A stretch of 18,385 nucleotides of DNA from Candidatus Saccharimonadia bacterium (GTDB lineage Bacteria > Patescibacteriota > Saccharimonadia > Saccharimonadales > Saccharimonadaceae). Below the pieces are notes generated by a model. The model was not told the origin of the DNA, did no database searches, and saw only the letters and a list, made by a program, of their open reading frames with translations. Location: positions 1-18,385 of the forward strand of contig JALRDA010000075.1 of assembly GCA_023257145.1 (NCBI GenBank), given 5' to 3'. This document shows positions 6,126 to 12,657 of this stretch, one piece after another; within the stretch, counting starts at the first letter, position 1; every line of letters begins with the position of its first letter. The position numbers and the translations under genes were made by a program.

Positions 6126-6707
6126 ATGAGCGGACAGTTAAGTAAGGGAATGCGGTTCTACAGCGTCGCTGCCTTACTTAACTTTGCTGTCGGGGTGATG
6201 TTTTATACCATCAACATCACCCCGACGCCTGTGTCTGCTACTTTTACGCCATCGATCACCAAACACGCCCCTCGGACTGTCAATGCTACTCAGGGCATCC
6301 CTCTGCGCATTGCTGTACCCAGTGTCGGAATTGACTTACCCGTAAAAGTTGGCTCATACAATCCAGACAACGCGACGTGGGACGTAGATATGGATAACGC
6401 GTACTATGCGGATGTATCGATGCCTATCAATAACAGTAACGGAACCACTCTGATATACGGTCACGCGCAATCACAAATTTTTGAGACACTGCCCTCTATC
6501 CAGTCAGGCGCGGACGCGACTGTTTACACCGACACGGGATACGCTTTTCATTACAGACATACAACATCTCGACTTGTCCTCCCTAGCGACGTTAGTGTCT
6601 TCACCGAGAGTGGCCCACCTGAGTTAGTTCTACAGACATGTATTGGCGTTTACAGTGAGCATCGTGGATTGTATTCGTTTAAATTAGTGGCGATTGATCG
6701 ACTATGA
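6126..6707 (+). CDS. Sortase family transpeptidase
   Basis: Membrane-anchored cysteine transpeptidase that cuts a sorting motif and joins the protein to a cell-surface nucleophile. The 193 residues begin with a single N-terminal membrane segment (VAALLNFAVGVMFYTINI), then the beta-barrel: IRIAVPSVGIDLPV-like strand (PLRIAVPSVGIDLPVKVG), the catalytic His in LIYGHA, the catalytic Cys in LQTCIG and the Arg in HRGLYSF, all in the correct order. The sequence fits the class D/E-like sortases better than SrtA, but the class is uncertain. It lies 14 nt after the probable substrate and overlaps the next gene by 4 nt (ATGA), so this is a dedicated operon. The Shine-Dalgarno is poor, so translation may depend on coupling. 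Confidence 0.9.
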   Translation: MSGQLSKGMRFYSVAALLNFAVGVMFYTINITPTPVSATFTPSITKHAPRTVNATQGIPLRIAVPSVGIDLPVKVGSYNPDNATWDVDMDNAYYADVSMPINNSNGTTLIYGHAQSQIFETLPSIQSGADATVYTDTGYAFHYRHTTSRLVLPSDVSVFTESGPPELVLQTCIGVYSEHRGLYSFKLVAIDRL

Positions 6708-7312
6708 ACGAAGGAATAATAGTACAATTTAGTGAAATTATCTTAGCCATTACGGCCATATTAGTCATCATTATTGTTCTCATGGCCACGTGGCACGATG
6801 CAAAACGAATCAAGGACAAGCAGCTCGCACGTGCACATCGATCTGACGAAATCACATTCGCGAATTTAGCCAAACAATTCTCGCGAACAAGTAAACATCT
6901 CGTCGTCAAAGCACTGTCACGAAATACGTCCGCAATATCGTCGAATACGTTACGTACAAATTTAATGAAATCATTGGCCGTATTTATCCTCTCGTTATCA
7001 CTACTATTTTTTGTGTCATATTTCTTCTATACCGCAGCGACGATGCGAAGCAACACTCTGCTTACTCTTAGTTGGGCTCTTCTAAGCCTGTGGCTAGTGG
7101 CTGCAATATGGTTTGATGATGCACTACAACTAACACAGAAAGTCGCATTAACTTTCTGTGTTCCGTTCGCCTACTTCCTTATATATGCCCGTCTGTTCTA
7201 TGTTCTTTTCGCTACAGCCGGGCAAATATTTTCCCATGTATCACTACCGAAGAATATATATAAATCAGTTCATGCAGCTATTCTCCAAGAAGCATACTCG
7301 ACAAGATTTTGA
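6704..7312 (+). CDS. Unrecognised four-helix membrane protein in the sortase operon
   Basis: The 202-aa product has four likely membrane segments: about residues 8-28 (IILAITAILVIIIVLMA), 88-110 (SLAVFILSLSLLFFVSYFFY), 118-136 (LLTLSWALLSLWLVAAIW) and 147-172 (VALTFCVPFAYFLIYARLFYVLF). A basic, mainly hydrophilic loop of about 55 residues lies between the first and second. No catalytic motif or known family is visible. Its ATG overlaps the sortase TGA stop (ATGA), so the two are translationally coupled. Helping the sortase or its substrate in the membrane is an inference from position alone. Confidence 0.8.
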   Translation: MNEGIIVQFSEIILAITAILVIIIVLMATWHDAKRIKDKQLARAHRSDEITFANLAKQFSRTSKHLVVKALSRNTSAISSNTLRTNLMKSLAVFILSLSLLFFVSYFFYTAATMRSNTLLTLSWALLSLWLVAAIWFDDALQLTQKVALTFCVPFAYFLIYARLFYVLFATAGQIFSHVSLPKNIYKSVHAAILQEAYSTRF

Positions 7313-7351
7313 ATATACTCACATGCCACGATTGTTCTAGATAGTTGACGA

Positions 7352-8053
7352 CTACGCCTTTGGAAGCTCTTGGCCTGGACATATGGCTAGTACTTTTACC
7401 ATGGCATCTTTTTCAGCAGTCGTAACCCATAGCTGATACTTTGCTTTTACCGCAATTTGGCGGGCGACATACTGACAGCGAAATGCCTTGTTGGGCGGCA
7501 GCCACGTTGCCGCGTCGCCGTCAGATTTTTGCATATTCGCCTCACCGTCTACTGCGAGTAACTCTAAAGGGTCGTTTGCTAGTTGTATGCGCTGCTCGCG
7601 CGTCAATCCTTGTGCACCAGTCTGCCATGCATTACTCAGGGCGACGACATGATCAATTTGTACGTCATCGCTCGTCGACTCTCCTCGTGTAAACGCTATA
7701 ACTTTGCCGGTATAAGGGTCATTTAATTGACCCGACGTCACTCGACACTTCTCGTCAGCTGCAGTAACAGTCAGATCACGATTGAGGATAACGTTTCGTG
7801 TGTCACAGCCTAGCTCACTACTCCAGCCATCCCCAAACTGGGTGCGAGCATAGTCAGTCTTTGGCGCTCGTCCTTTTACAGCGAGCGTCTCAAGCACATC
7901 CGCAGCTACACCTTGGATCGCCTCAGTCACTGGAGCCTCAGGAGGAGATACCGTTGGTTGCTGCATATCTGGGTGAGCCGCAATTATGAGCGCTGCAATA
8001 ATCGTTACGATAATTGCCGCAATTGAACGCCTCAACTTGTACCTGCTTTTCAT
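7352..8053 (-). CDS. Secreted HNH endonuclease, DUF1524 type
   Basis: Probable exported nuclease. The 233 residues start with a basic region and a hydrophobic segment (SIAAIIVTIIAALIIAA, about 10-26), a signal peptide or anchor, then a Pro-rich linker and the nuclease domain. The HNH core is visible as VQIDHVVALSNAWQTGA (general-base His), followed by NDPLELLAVDGEANMQKSDGDAATWLPP with the downstream Asn. Four Cys (GCDTR, EKCRV, FRCQY, AICPG) could make two disulfides, which fits an extracellular protein. Domains of this kind are known as secreted HNH proteins of Actinobacteria. In a reduced genome it could supply nucleotides from host or environmental DNA, which is an inference. It is divergent from the aminopeptidase and looks leaderless. 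Confidence 0.9.
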   Translation of the reverse strand: MKSRYKLRRSIAAIIVTIIAALIIAAHPDMQQPTVSPPEAPVTEAIQGVAADVLETLAVKGRAPKTDYARTQFGDGWSSELGCDTRNVILNRDLTVTAADEKCRVTSGQLNDPYTGKVIAFTRGESTSDDVQIDHVVALSNAWQTGAQGLTREQRIQLANDPLELLAVDGEANMQKSDGDAATWLPPNKAFRCQYVARQIAVKAKYQLWVTTAEKDAMVKVLAICPGQELPKA

Positions 8054-8059
8054 AAAGTT

Positions 8060-8065
8060 ATTATA
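8060..8065 (-). promoter_or_regulatory. -10 of the HNH nuclease gene, predicted leaderless
   Basis: A perfect TATAAT on the minus strand ends 6 nt before the ATG at 8053 (spacer AACTTT), with no ribosome-binding site. The -35 position falls across the start of the divergent aminopeptidase gene and is weak. Confidence 0.65.
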
Positions 8066-8069
8066 CCTT

Positions 8070-8078
8070 TGTTATACT
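8070..8078 (+). promoter_or_regulatory. Extended -10 of the aminopeptidase gene, predicted leaderless
   Basis: TGT followed by TATACT (8073-8078) ends 6 nt before the ATG at 8085. No Shine-Dalgarno and no convincing -35 exist. It lies only 7 nt from the -10 of the divergent nuclease gene, so both promoters share one 31-bp gap. Confidence 0.65.
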
Positions 8079-8084
8079 AGATAG

Positions 8085-10610
8085 ATGAAGACAGTATCGC
8101 GATTAATCCAACAGTTTATCCCTGATCATTATCAGTTATCTTTAAAGCTTGACCGAGTCGGACGGGCATTTGGCGGCATAATCACCATTAATGGTCACTC
8201 CGCTGGCATCAGTGACACCATTACGGTCCACGCCAAGGATCTACGCGTTGATTCAGCAACGATCGACGGCAAAGAGGCGGCTATATCAATTGGCGAAAAC
8301 GACGAACTAGCACTCTCACACCCCGATATCACATCGGGTGAGCATGTAGTCACGATTGCCTTTAACGGTACTATTACCGATGCAATGCACGGCCTGTATC
8401 CTTGCTATTTTGAACACGACGGCATCAAAAAAGAGCTACTTGCAACCCAATTCGAAAGCCATCACGCACGCGAGGTTTTCCCTTGTATCGATGAGCCGGA
8501 AGCAAAAGCAACGTTTGATGTGACATTATCGACCGAACAAGACATCACCGTTCTCGGTAATATGCCCATTAAAAGCCAAGTCATCGACGACGATCTGCTT
8601 GTCACAACTTTCGACACGACACCTCGAATGAGCACCTACCTACTCGCATGGGTCACCGGCGAGTTACACAAAAAAACGGCGACAACCAACAGTGGAGTCG
8701 AGGTTAATGTCTGGGCAACACCAGCACAGCCAGCAGAAAGTCTAGACTTCGCACTTGATATTGCAACAAGGACAATCGACTTCTTCGATGAATATTTTGG
8801 AACTAAATATCCATTACCAAAGTCTGATCATGTAGCCCTGCCCGATTTTAGCAGCGGCGCTATGGAGAATTGGGGCCTTATTACGTACCGTGAAATTGCC
8901 CTACTTGCCGATCCAAATACATCTAGTATCGATAGCAAGCATTACATTGCCGAGGTAGTCGCGCATGAGCTTTCACACCAATGGTTCGGTAATCTTGTCA
9001 CCATGGAATGGTGGAATAATCTCTGGTTGAACGAAAGCTTTGCGACATTAATGGCATATCTTGCTGTTGACTCCCTTCATCCAGAATGGAATACATGGCT
9101 CGACTTCTCAACTGCTGAAAGTATCATGGCGCTACGGCGTGACGCAATCGATGGCGTCCAATCTGTCCAGGTTGATGTTAACCATCCTGACGAGATTAGC
9201 ACACTGTTCGACGGCGCAATCGTCTACGCTAAAGGTGCTCGACTTTTGCGCATGCTGCAACATTATATCGGCAAAGAGGCATTCCAAGCTGGTTTGAAGG
9301 AATATTTTGCAAAGCATGCCTATCAAAATACTGTCGGCGAGGATCTGTGGCTCGCATTATCAAAAGCCAGTGGCAAAGATATTGCCGGCTTCATGAATAC
9401 GTGGATAAGCCAATCAGGCTACCCTGTCTTGTCTGTAAAGCGAGAGGGATCAGCTGTGCGATTAACCCAGGATCAGTTCTTTATTGGCCCGCACGAGCCA
9501 TCATCAAAAGTGTGGTCAATTCCACTTAATTCTACCTGCAGTGAAATGCCCGAGATCTTCTCAGACCGCGAAGCAATCATTCAACGTACGCACACAACTC
9601 CGCTACGATTTAATGTTGGCGACAGCGCACACTTCATCACACACTACGACGCCGAATACTTGCAGCAGATTACTGAGCAAATTCAATCAGGAGCCCTTGA
9701 CACGCTCGATCGTCTTCAAATACTAAATGAGCAGACACTCCTAGCGCGAAGCGGCGTCATAACTAGCGCCGAACTTATTCCACTACTCGATGCGTACCGA
9801 GACGAACAAACCGAACATGTATGGGATATCATCGCCATGACCATCGGCGAGCTAAAAAAATTCGTCGACGATAATAACGAGAGCGAAAAGCAGCTACGAG
9901 CACTATCAGCGAAAATCGCCCGTTCACAATACGAGCGTCTCGGCTGGGACCAAACTGCAGACGAAACCGAATCCGACACTAAACTGCGTCCAACTATCAT
10001 TAGCATGATGCTTTATGGCGAGGATAAACACGCGATCGAAACGGCAATCGAGCGCTATCACGCCTCACCGGTCGAGAATCTTAACCCAGAACTACGTTCG
10101 CTGATCATAAGCGCAACCGTCCGCCATAGTGACGATGAGTCAATAGTCGACAACTTAATTGCGAAATATAAAGCAACTTCGTCTGCGGATCTGCAACAAG
10201 ATATTGCAAGCGGCGTGACCTCAACTAAAAATCCAGATCGAATCAAGTCACTACTAGATTTAATCAAGGATGAAAATGTCATTCGACCACAAGACGCTGC
10301 ACGCTGGTTTGTATGGATCATTCGCGGTCGCGAAGGCCGTCCTTATGCATGGCACTGGCTACAAAATAATTGGGACTGGATCGAAAAAACATTTAGCGGC
10401 GACAAAAGCTACGACGACTTTCCGCGTTACGCCGCTAGCAGCCTCGTTACCCGCGAACAATTGAACGAATACAATACGTTCTTCAGCCCAATGAAGGACG
10501 TCGCGGCGCTATCGCGTGTGATTACAATGGGCGTTAGTGAGATCAAAGGCAGAGTCGAGCTGATCGAGCGCGACAAAGCTGCCGTGCAAGAGGCATTAGC
10601 CAATCTTTAA
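8085..10610 (+). CDS. pepN: M1 family zinc aminopeptidase (PepN/APN-like)
   Basis: Zinc exopeptidase that removes N-terminal amino acids from peptides. The 841 residues follow the family order: N-terminal beta domain (about 1-195), catalytic domain with the exopeptidase motif GAMENWG near 258-264, the zinc site HELSH near 293-297 with the second zinc ligand Glu in WLNESFA about 19 residues later, then a helical C-terminal ERAP1-like domain (about 500-841). No signal peptide is present, so it acts in the cytoplasm, probably on imported peptides. Length is normal for the ERAP1_C-type members. The first residues MKTVSRLIQQFIPDHYQLSL fit the family start, supporting the ATG at 8085 even though it lacks a ribosome-binding site. 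Its 3' end overlaps the RNase HII gene by 15 bp on the opposite strand. Confidence 0.95.
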   Translation: MKTVSRLIQQFIPDHYQLSLKLDRVGRAFGGIITINGHSAGISDTITVHAKDLRVDSATIDGKEAAISIGENDELALSHPDITSGEHVVTIAFNGTITDAMHGLYPCYFEHDGIKKELLATQFESHHAREVFPCIDEPEAKATFDVTLSTEQDITVLGNMPIKSQVIDDDLLVTTFDTTPRMSTYLLAWVTGELHKKTATTNSGVEVNVWATPAQPAESLDFALDIATRTIDFFDEYFGTKYPLPKSDHVALPDFSSGAMENWGLITYREIALLADPNTSSIDSKHYIAEVVAHELSHQWFGNLVTMEWWNNLWLNESFATLMAYLAVDSLHPEWNTWLDFSTAESIMALRRDAIDGVQSVQVDVNHPDEISTLFDGAIVYAKGARLLRMLQHYIGKEAFQAGLKEYFAKHAYQNTVGEDLWLALSKASGKDIAGFMNTWISQSGYPVLSVKREGSAVRLTQDQFFIGPHEPSSKVWSIPLNSTCSEMPEIFSDREAIIQRTHTTPLRFNVGDSAHFITHYDAEYLQQITEQIQSGALDTLDRLQILNEQTLLARSGVITSAELIPLLDAYRDEQTEHVWDIIAMTIGELKKFVDDNNESEKQLRALSAKIARSQYERLGWDQTADETESDTKLRPTIISMMLYGEDKHAIETAIERYHASPVENLNPELRSLIISATVRHSDDESIVDNLIAKYKATSSADLQQDIASGVTSTKNPDRIKSLLDLIKDENVIRPQDAARWFVWIIRGREGRPYAWHWLQNNWDWIEKTFSGDKSYDDFPRYAASSLVTREQLNEYNTFFSPMKDVAALSRVITMGVSEIKGRVELIERDKAAVQEALANL

Positions 10611-11543
10611 ATAATTCTTTACGACTGGCGGCTGACCACTGACGTCTATAGCCGCTAGTCGCAAGTTCGTATCTTTTACTTTATGCTTCAATGCGTAGTA
10701 CTCGGCAGCAAATTTCATTTGCCTGTGTTTCTTTGCAGTAATCGCTGCAATTCCACCACCCTGATTATCGTTTTTGCGATACTTTACTTCTGTAAAGTAT
10801 ATGGTTCCATCGTGCGAAGACACAATGTCGATTTCACAAAACTTCGTCTTCCAGTTTCTATCGATGATCTCGTGTCCTTGCTGTCTTAGATAATCAGTTG
10901 CAGCATCCTCACCTGCATCACCAATCTGCTTCGTTGTGACGTTAAGTGTATTGGATTTGGTTGAGTCTGCATTCATGACACCTCGATATTTATGCAGCGG
11001 CGCGAATGAAAGCCGATGTAGTGGCGTTACACCATGAAAATCGATTGCATGGCGGTGCGCGGCCGTCCCGTAGCCTACATGCGACGCAAACTTGTACTCT
11101 GGGTACTGTTTGTCTTGATCGGCCATATAATTATCTCTCGCCACCTTTGCAATTATCGATGCAGCAGAAACACTTGGAACCAATAAGTCTGCCTTTTTAA
11201 GTGTCGTGACATACTTTCCTTTTGAAGTATCTTTCAAAAAATTAATCGTCCCGTCTATGATTATCTCGTGATATGGCACCTTTACCTGCTCTACAGCACG
11301 CTTCGTTGCTAGTACGAGCGCAGCAGAAAGTCCGATTGCATCAATTTCGTCTGCATGAACCCAGCCGAGTCCATAGCCGGCGGCATCCCGCCGAATAATT
11401 TCATCCAGCTCATCACGTCGCTTTTTTGTAAGCTTCTTGCTATCGGTTAAGCCTGAAATGTCGATTCCACCCAAAACAACCGCACCTATCACTAGCGGTC
11501 CCGCCCAGGGCCCGCGGCCGACTTCGTCTATTCCAAGTATCAT
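10596..11543 (-). CDS. rnhB: RNase HII fused to a YraN (UPF0102) nuclease-like domain
   Basis: Residues 1 to about 190 are RNase HII, which cuts RNA at ribonucleotides and RNA/DNA hybrids: the DEDD ligands are in GIDEVGRG, IIIDG and KKAD...ASIIAKVARD, and the HVGYGTAAHRHAI block is typical. After a linker, residues about 200-315 are a UPF0102/YraN domain with the restriction-endonuclease-like signature GDAGEDAATDYL, CEIDIV and FTEVKYR (E-D-ExK). In many bacteria rnhB and yraN are adjacent genes downstream of rplS, and here rplS is also close by, so a fusion of neighbours is plausible. Start: the MILGIDE ATG at 11543. A TTG further up (11567) would put the -10 TATGAT inside the gene. The upstream spacing predicts a leaderless mRNA. 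Confidence 0.93.
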   Translation of the reverse strand: MILGIDEVGRGPWAGPLVIGAVVLGGIDISGLTDSKKLTKKRRDELDEIIRRDAAGYGLGWVHADEIDAIGLSAALVLATKRAVEQVKVPYHEIIIDGTINFLKDTSKGKYVTTLKKADLLVPSVSAASIIAKVARDNYMADQDKQYPEYKFASHVGYGTAAHRHAIDFHGVTPLHRLSFAPLHKYRGVMNADSTKSNTLNVTTKQIGDAGEDAATDYLRQQGHEIIDRNWKTKFCEIDIVSSHDGTIYFTEVKYRKNDNQGGGIAAITAKKHRQMKFAAEYYALKHKVKDTNLRLAAIDVSGQPPVVKNYLKIG

Positions 11544-11549
11544 GTGTCT

Positions 11550-11558
11550 ATCATACCA
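11550..11558 (-). promoter_or_regulatory. Extended -10 of the RNase HII-YraN gene, predicted leaderless
   Basis: On the minus strand TGG precedes TATGAT (11550-11555), which ends 6 nt before the ATG at 11543. No -35 of quality is seen at 16 to 18 nt, which is common for extended -10 promoters. Confidence 0.6.
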
Positions 11559-11560
11559 TT

Positions 11561-11589
11561 TTGACAATTTGTTATATTTTTGCTATAAT
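11561..11589 (+). promoter_or_regulatory. Consensus promoter of the 11595 gene
   Basis: TTGACA (11561-11566), a 17-nt spacer ending in TGC, and TATAAT (11584-11589) are all perfect. The ATG at 11595 follows after only 5 nt, so the start site would fall at or beside the start codon. This is the best promoter in the window and should be strong. It overlaps the region where the -35 of the divergent RNase HII gene should be. Confidence 0.85.
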
Positions 11590-11594
11590 ATATA

Positions 11595-11900
11595 ATGCCT
11601 CAGCACACGCTCTGGCGCACCTCTGACAGATTGAAGGATAACTTGAAGAACGAAACAAGTCGAACTGCAAGCCTATTCACCCCAGTACCCGGTGCATTAG
11701 TGGTGACGTCAGTCACCTATCAACACGGAATACTGGATAAAGACTGGCTCACTATGATTATTTCCGACGAAAATATTCGCAAATCGCTTAAGCACTTGCC
11801 GGTTGATATGCGAGATGACATACTCACAAAAGCCGCCCAAGCTGCGGATCAAGTTATCGCAGCTAAACTTTTTGGGCCACCGTCTCGAAAGCGGCGCTGA
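11595..11900 (+). CDS. 101-aa hypothetical protein behind a consensus promoter
   Basis: I do not recognise the family. The product is basic (tail GPPSRKRR), has no signal peptide or membrane span, and its second half (ENIRKSLKHLPVDMRDDILTKAAQAADQVIAAKL) looks helical. It ends in TGA. The start ATG lies 5 nt after a perfect TATAAT and lacks a Shine-Dalgarno. A 13-bp inverted repeat links the beginning of the reading frame (11621-11633) to the region after its stop (11983-11995). Because promoter strength is so high and the ends can pair, a stable non-coding RNA from the same region is a real alternative; the frame is open but could be incidental. Confidence 0.6.
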   Translation: MPQHTLWRTSDRLKDNLKNETSRTASLFTPVPGALVVTSVTYQHGILDKDWLTMIISDENIRKSLKHLPVDMRDDILTKAAQAADQVIAAKLFGPPSRKRR

Positions 11901-11995
11901 ATTCCAAACGTCGGCTAGTTCTCAACTAATCGATTCGCACCAACCATCCGAGTAACCATTAGCTACCCCCCTATGGGGGCACCAATCTGTCAGAG
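11621..11995. repeat. 13-bp perfect inverted repeat spanning the 11595 gene
   Basis: CTCTGACAGATTG (11621-11633) and CAATCTGTCAGAG (11983-11995) are exact reverse complements about 350 nt apart. In a transcript from the 11561 promoter they would join the 5' and 3' ends into a closed stem. No target-site duplication flanks them. Confidence 0.7.
11966..11979. other. C6/G5 hairpin after the 11595 gene
   Basis: Six C (11966-11971), TAT and five G (11975-11979) form a short, very stable hairpin. No T-run follows on either strand, so it is not a normal intrinsic terminator. It may protect an RNA 3' end or act with the inverted repeat that closes just downstream. Confidence 0.45.
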
Positions 11996-12010
11996 TAATT
12001 TCAATGCAAA

Positions 12011-12038
12011 TTAAAACGCCCGGTTTTCACCGAGCGTT
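12011..12038 (-). terminator. Intrinsic terminator of rplS
   Basis: On the minus strand AACGCTCGGT (12029-12038), a GAAA loop and ACCGGGCGTT (12015-12024) form a 10-bp stem with one G-U pair, followed by a T-rich tail. The GAAA loop is a GNRA tetraloop. Confidence 0.85.
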
Positions 12039-12057
12039 TCTTTCATATCAAGCGATA

Positions 12058-12483
12058 TTATTCTGCTGATTCTTCAGCTTTTGGCGCTTCCTTTACAGGG
12101 GCTTCAGCGACCGTGTTTACACCTTCGCGGTCGAAGTTCTTAGCGACAAGACGAGCACTTTTACCACTACGATTGCGTAGGAATGAAAGGTAGTTACGGC
12201 GAACTTTCGCACGGCGAACAATCTCTACTTTTTCTACTAGCGGGCTGTGAAGCAAGAAACTTTTTTCAACACCTACACCACTAGTGATCTTGCGAACAGT
12301 AATGCGTGATGTGTGTGATTCTTTGTTGTCGGTTCGAATAACGACACCTTCAAAGATCTGAATACGCTCTTTGGTACCTTCTTTAATTTTCTGGTGTACG
12401 CGAACAGTGTCACCACTTCGTGCATCGACGACGCCGGCTTTTTTCTGCTCGTCATTAACTTTTTGGATTAGTGCAAAACTCAT
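12058..12483 (-). CDS. rplS: 50S ribosomal protein L19
   Basis: Large-subunit protein at the interface with the 30S subunit. The core (about residues 1-115) shows the family sequence: GDTVRVHQKIKEG, RIQIFEGVVIR, SRITVRKITSGVGVEKSFLLHSP, VEKVEIVRRAKVRRNYLSFLR. At 141 aa it is about 25 residues longer than the usual 115 to 120, the extra being an acidic Ala/Glu/Lys-rich tail that resembles the tail of NusA in this window. The start ATG at 12483 has a weak GAGAG ribosome-binding site. It is monocistronic here, with its own promoter and terminator. The common partners trmD, rimM and rpsP are not beside it. Confidence 0.97.
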   Translation of the reverse strand: MSFALIQKVNDEQKKAGVVDARSGDTVRVHQKIKEGTKERIQIFEGVVIRTDNKESHTSRITVRKITSGVGVEKSFLLHSPLVEKVEIVRRAKVRRNYLSFLRNRSGKSARLVAKNFDREGVNTVAEAPVKEAPKAEESAE

Positions 12484-12525
12484 TTTGTCTCTCGCTTATC
12501 GTTTATAAATACAATTCAGTTATCT

Positions 12526-12554
12526 ACTATAGCATACTCTTTAGCATTTTTAAA
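12526..12554 (-). promoter_or_regulatory. rplS promoter, extended -10
   Basis: On the minus strand TTTAAA (12549-12554) and TATAGT (12526-12531) are 17 nt apart, with TGC before the -10. The leader is about 35 nt, so this ribosomal protein gene is not leaderless. Confidence 0.65.
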
Positions 12555-12579
12555 GAGGTTAGGCTGTTTATTTTCGGAT

Positions 12580-12657
12580 ATGAAAAGAGTCCGCCGAAAA
12601 GGCTCGACATTACTGGGTATTTGCAACCTAGTAGCGGAACATCTTTTCATGCGGACT
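12580..12657. other. Structured element with competing stems (possible RNA switch or terminator)
   Basis: In plus-strand coordinates ATGAAAAGA (12580-12588) pairs with TCTTTTCAT (12642-12650). Inside this, TCCGC (12590-12594) pairs with GCGGA (12634-12638), and TACTGGGT (12611-12618) pairs with ACCTAGTA (12626-12633) around a 7-nt loop. AGTCCGC (12588-12594) can instead pair with GCGGACT (12651-12657), which crosses the outer stem. On the minus strand this last arm is followed by CTTTTC, so it may be the terminator of the 12657 gene, whose stop codon overlaps the arm. Confidence 0.55.

Noticed and set aside
11543..11567. TTG start at 11567 giving RNase HII eight extra residues
   Set aside because: The conserved family start is MILGIDEVGRG at 11543. 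The longer form would place the extended -10 (TGG-TATGAT) inside the coding region.
11621..11995. The 13-bp inverted repeats as ends of an insertion element or MITE
   Set aside because: No target-site duplication flanks them, no transposase is present, and one arm lies inside an open frame next to its own promoter. No second copy is seen in the window.
11595..12000. RNase P RNA, tmRNA or 6S RNA at the 11595 locus
   Set aside because: The length and end pairing invite the idea. No tmRNA acceptor end or T-loop, no RNase P conserved motifs and no 6S-like long bulged hairpin could be found.
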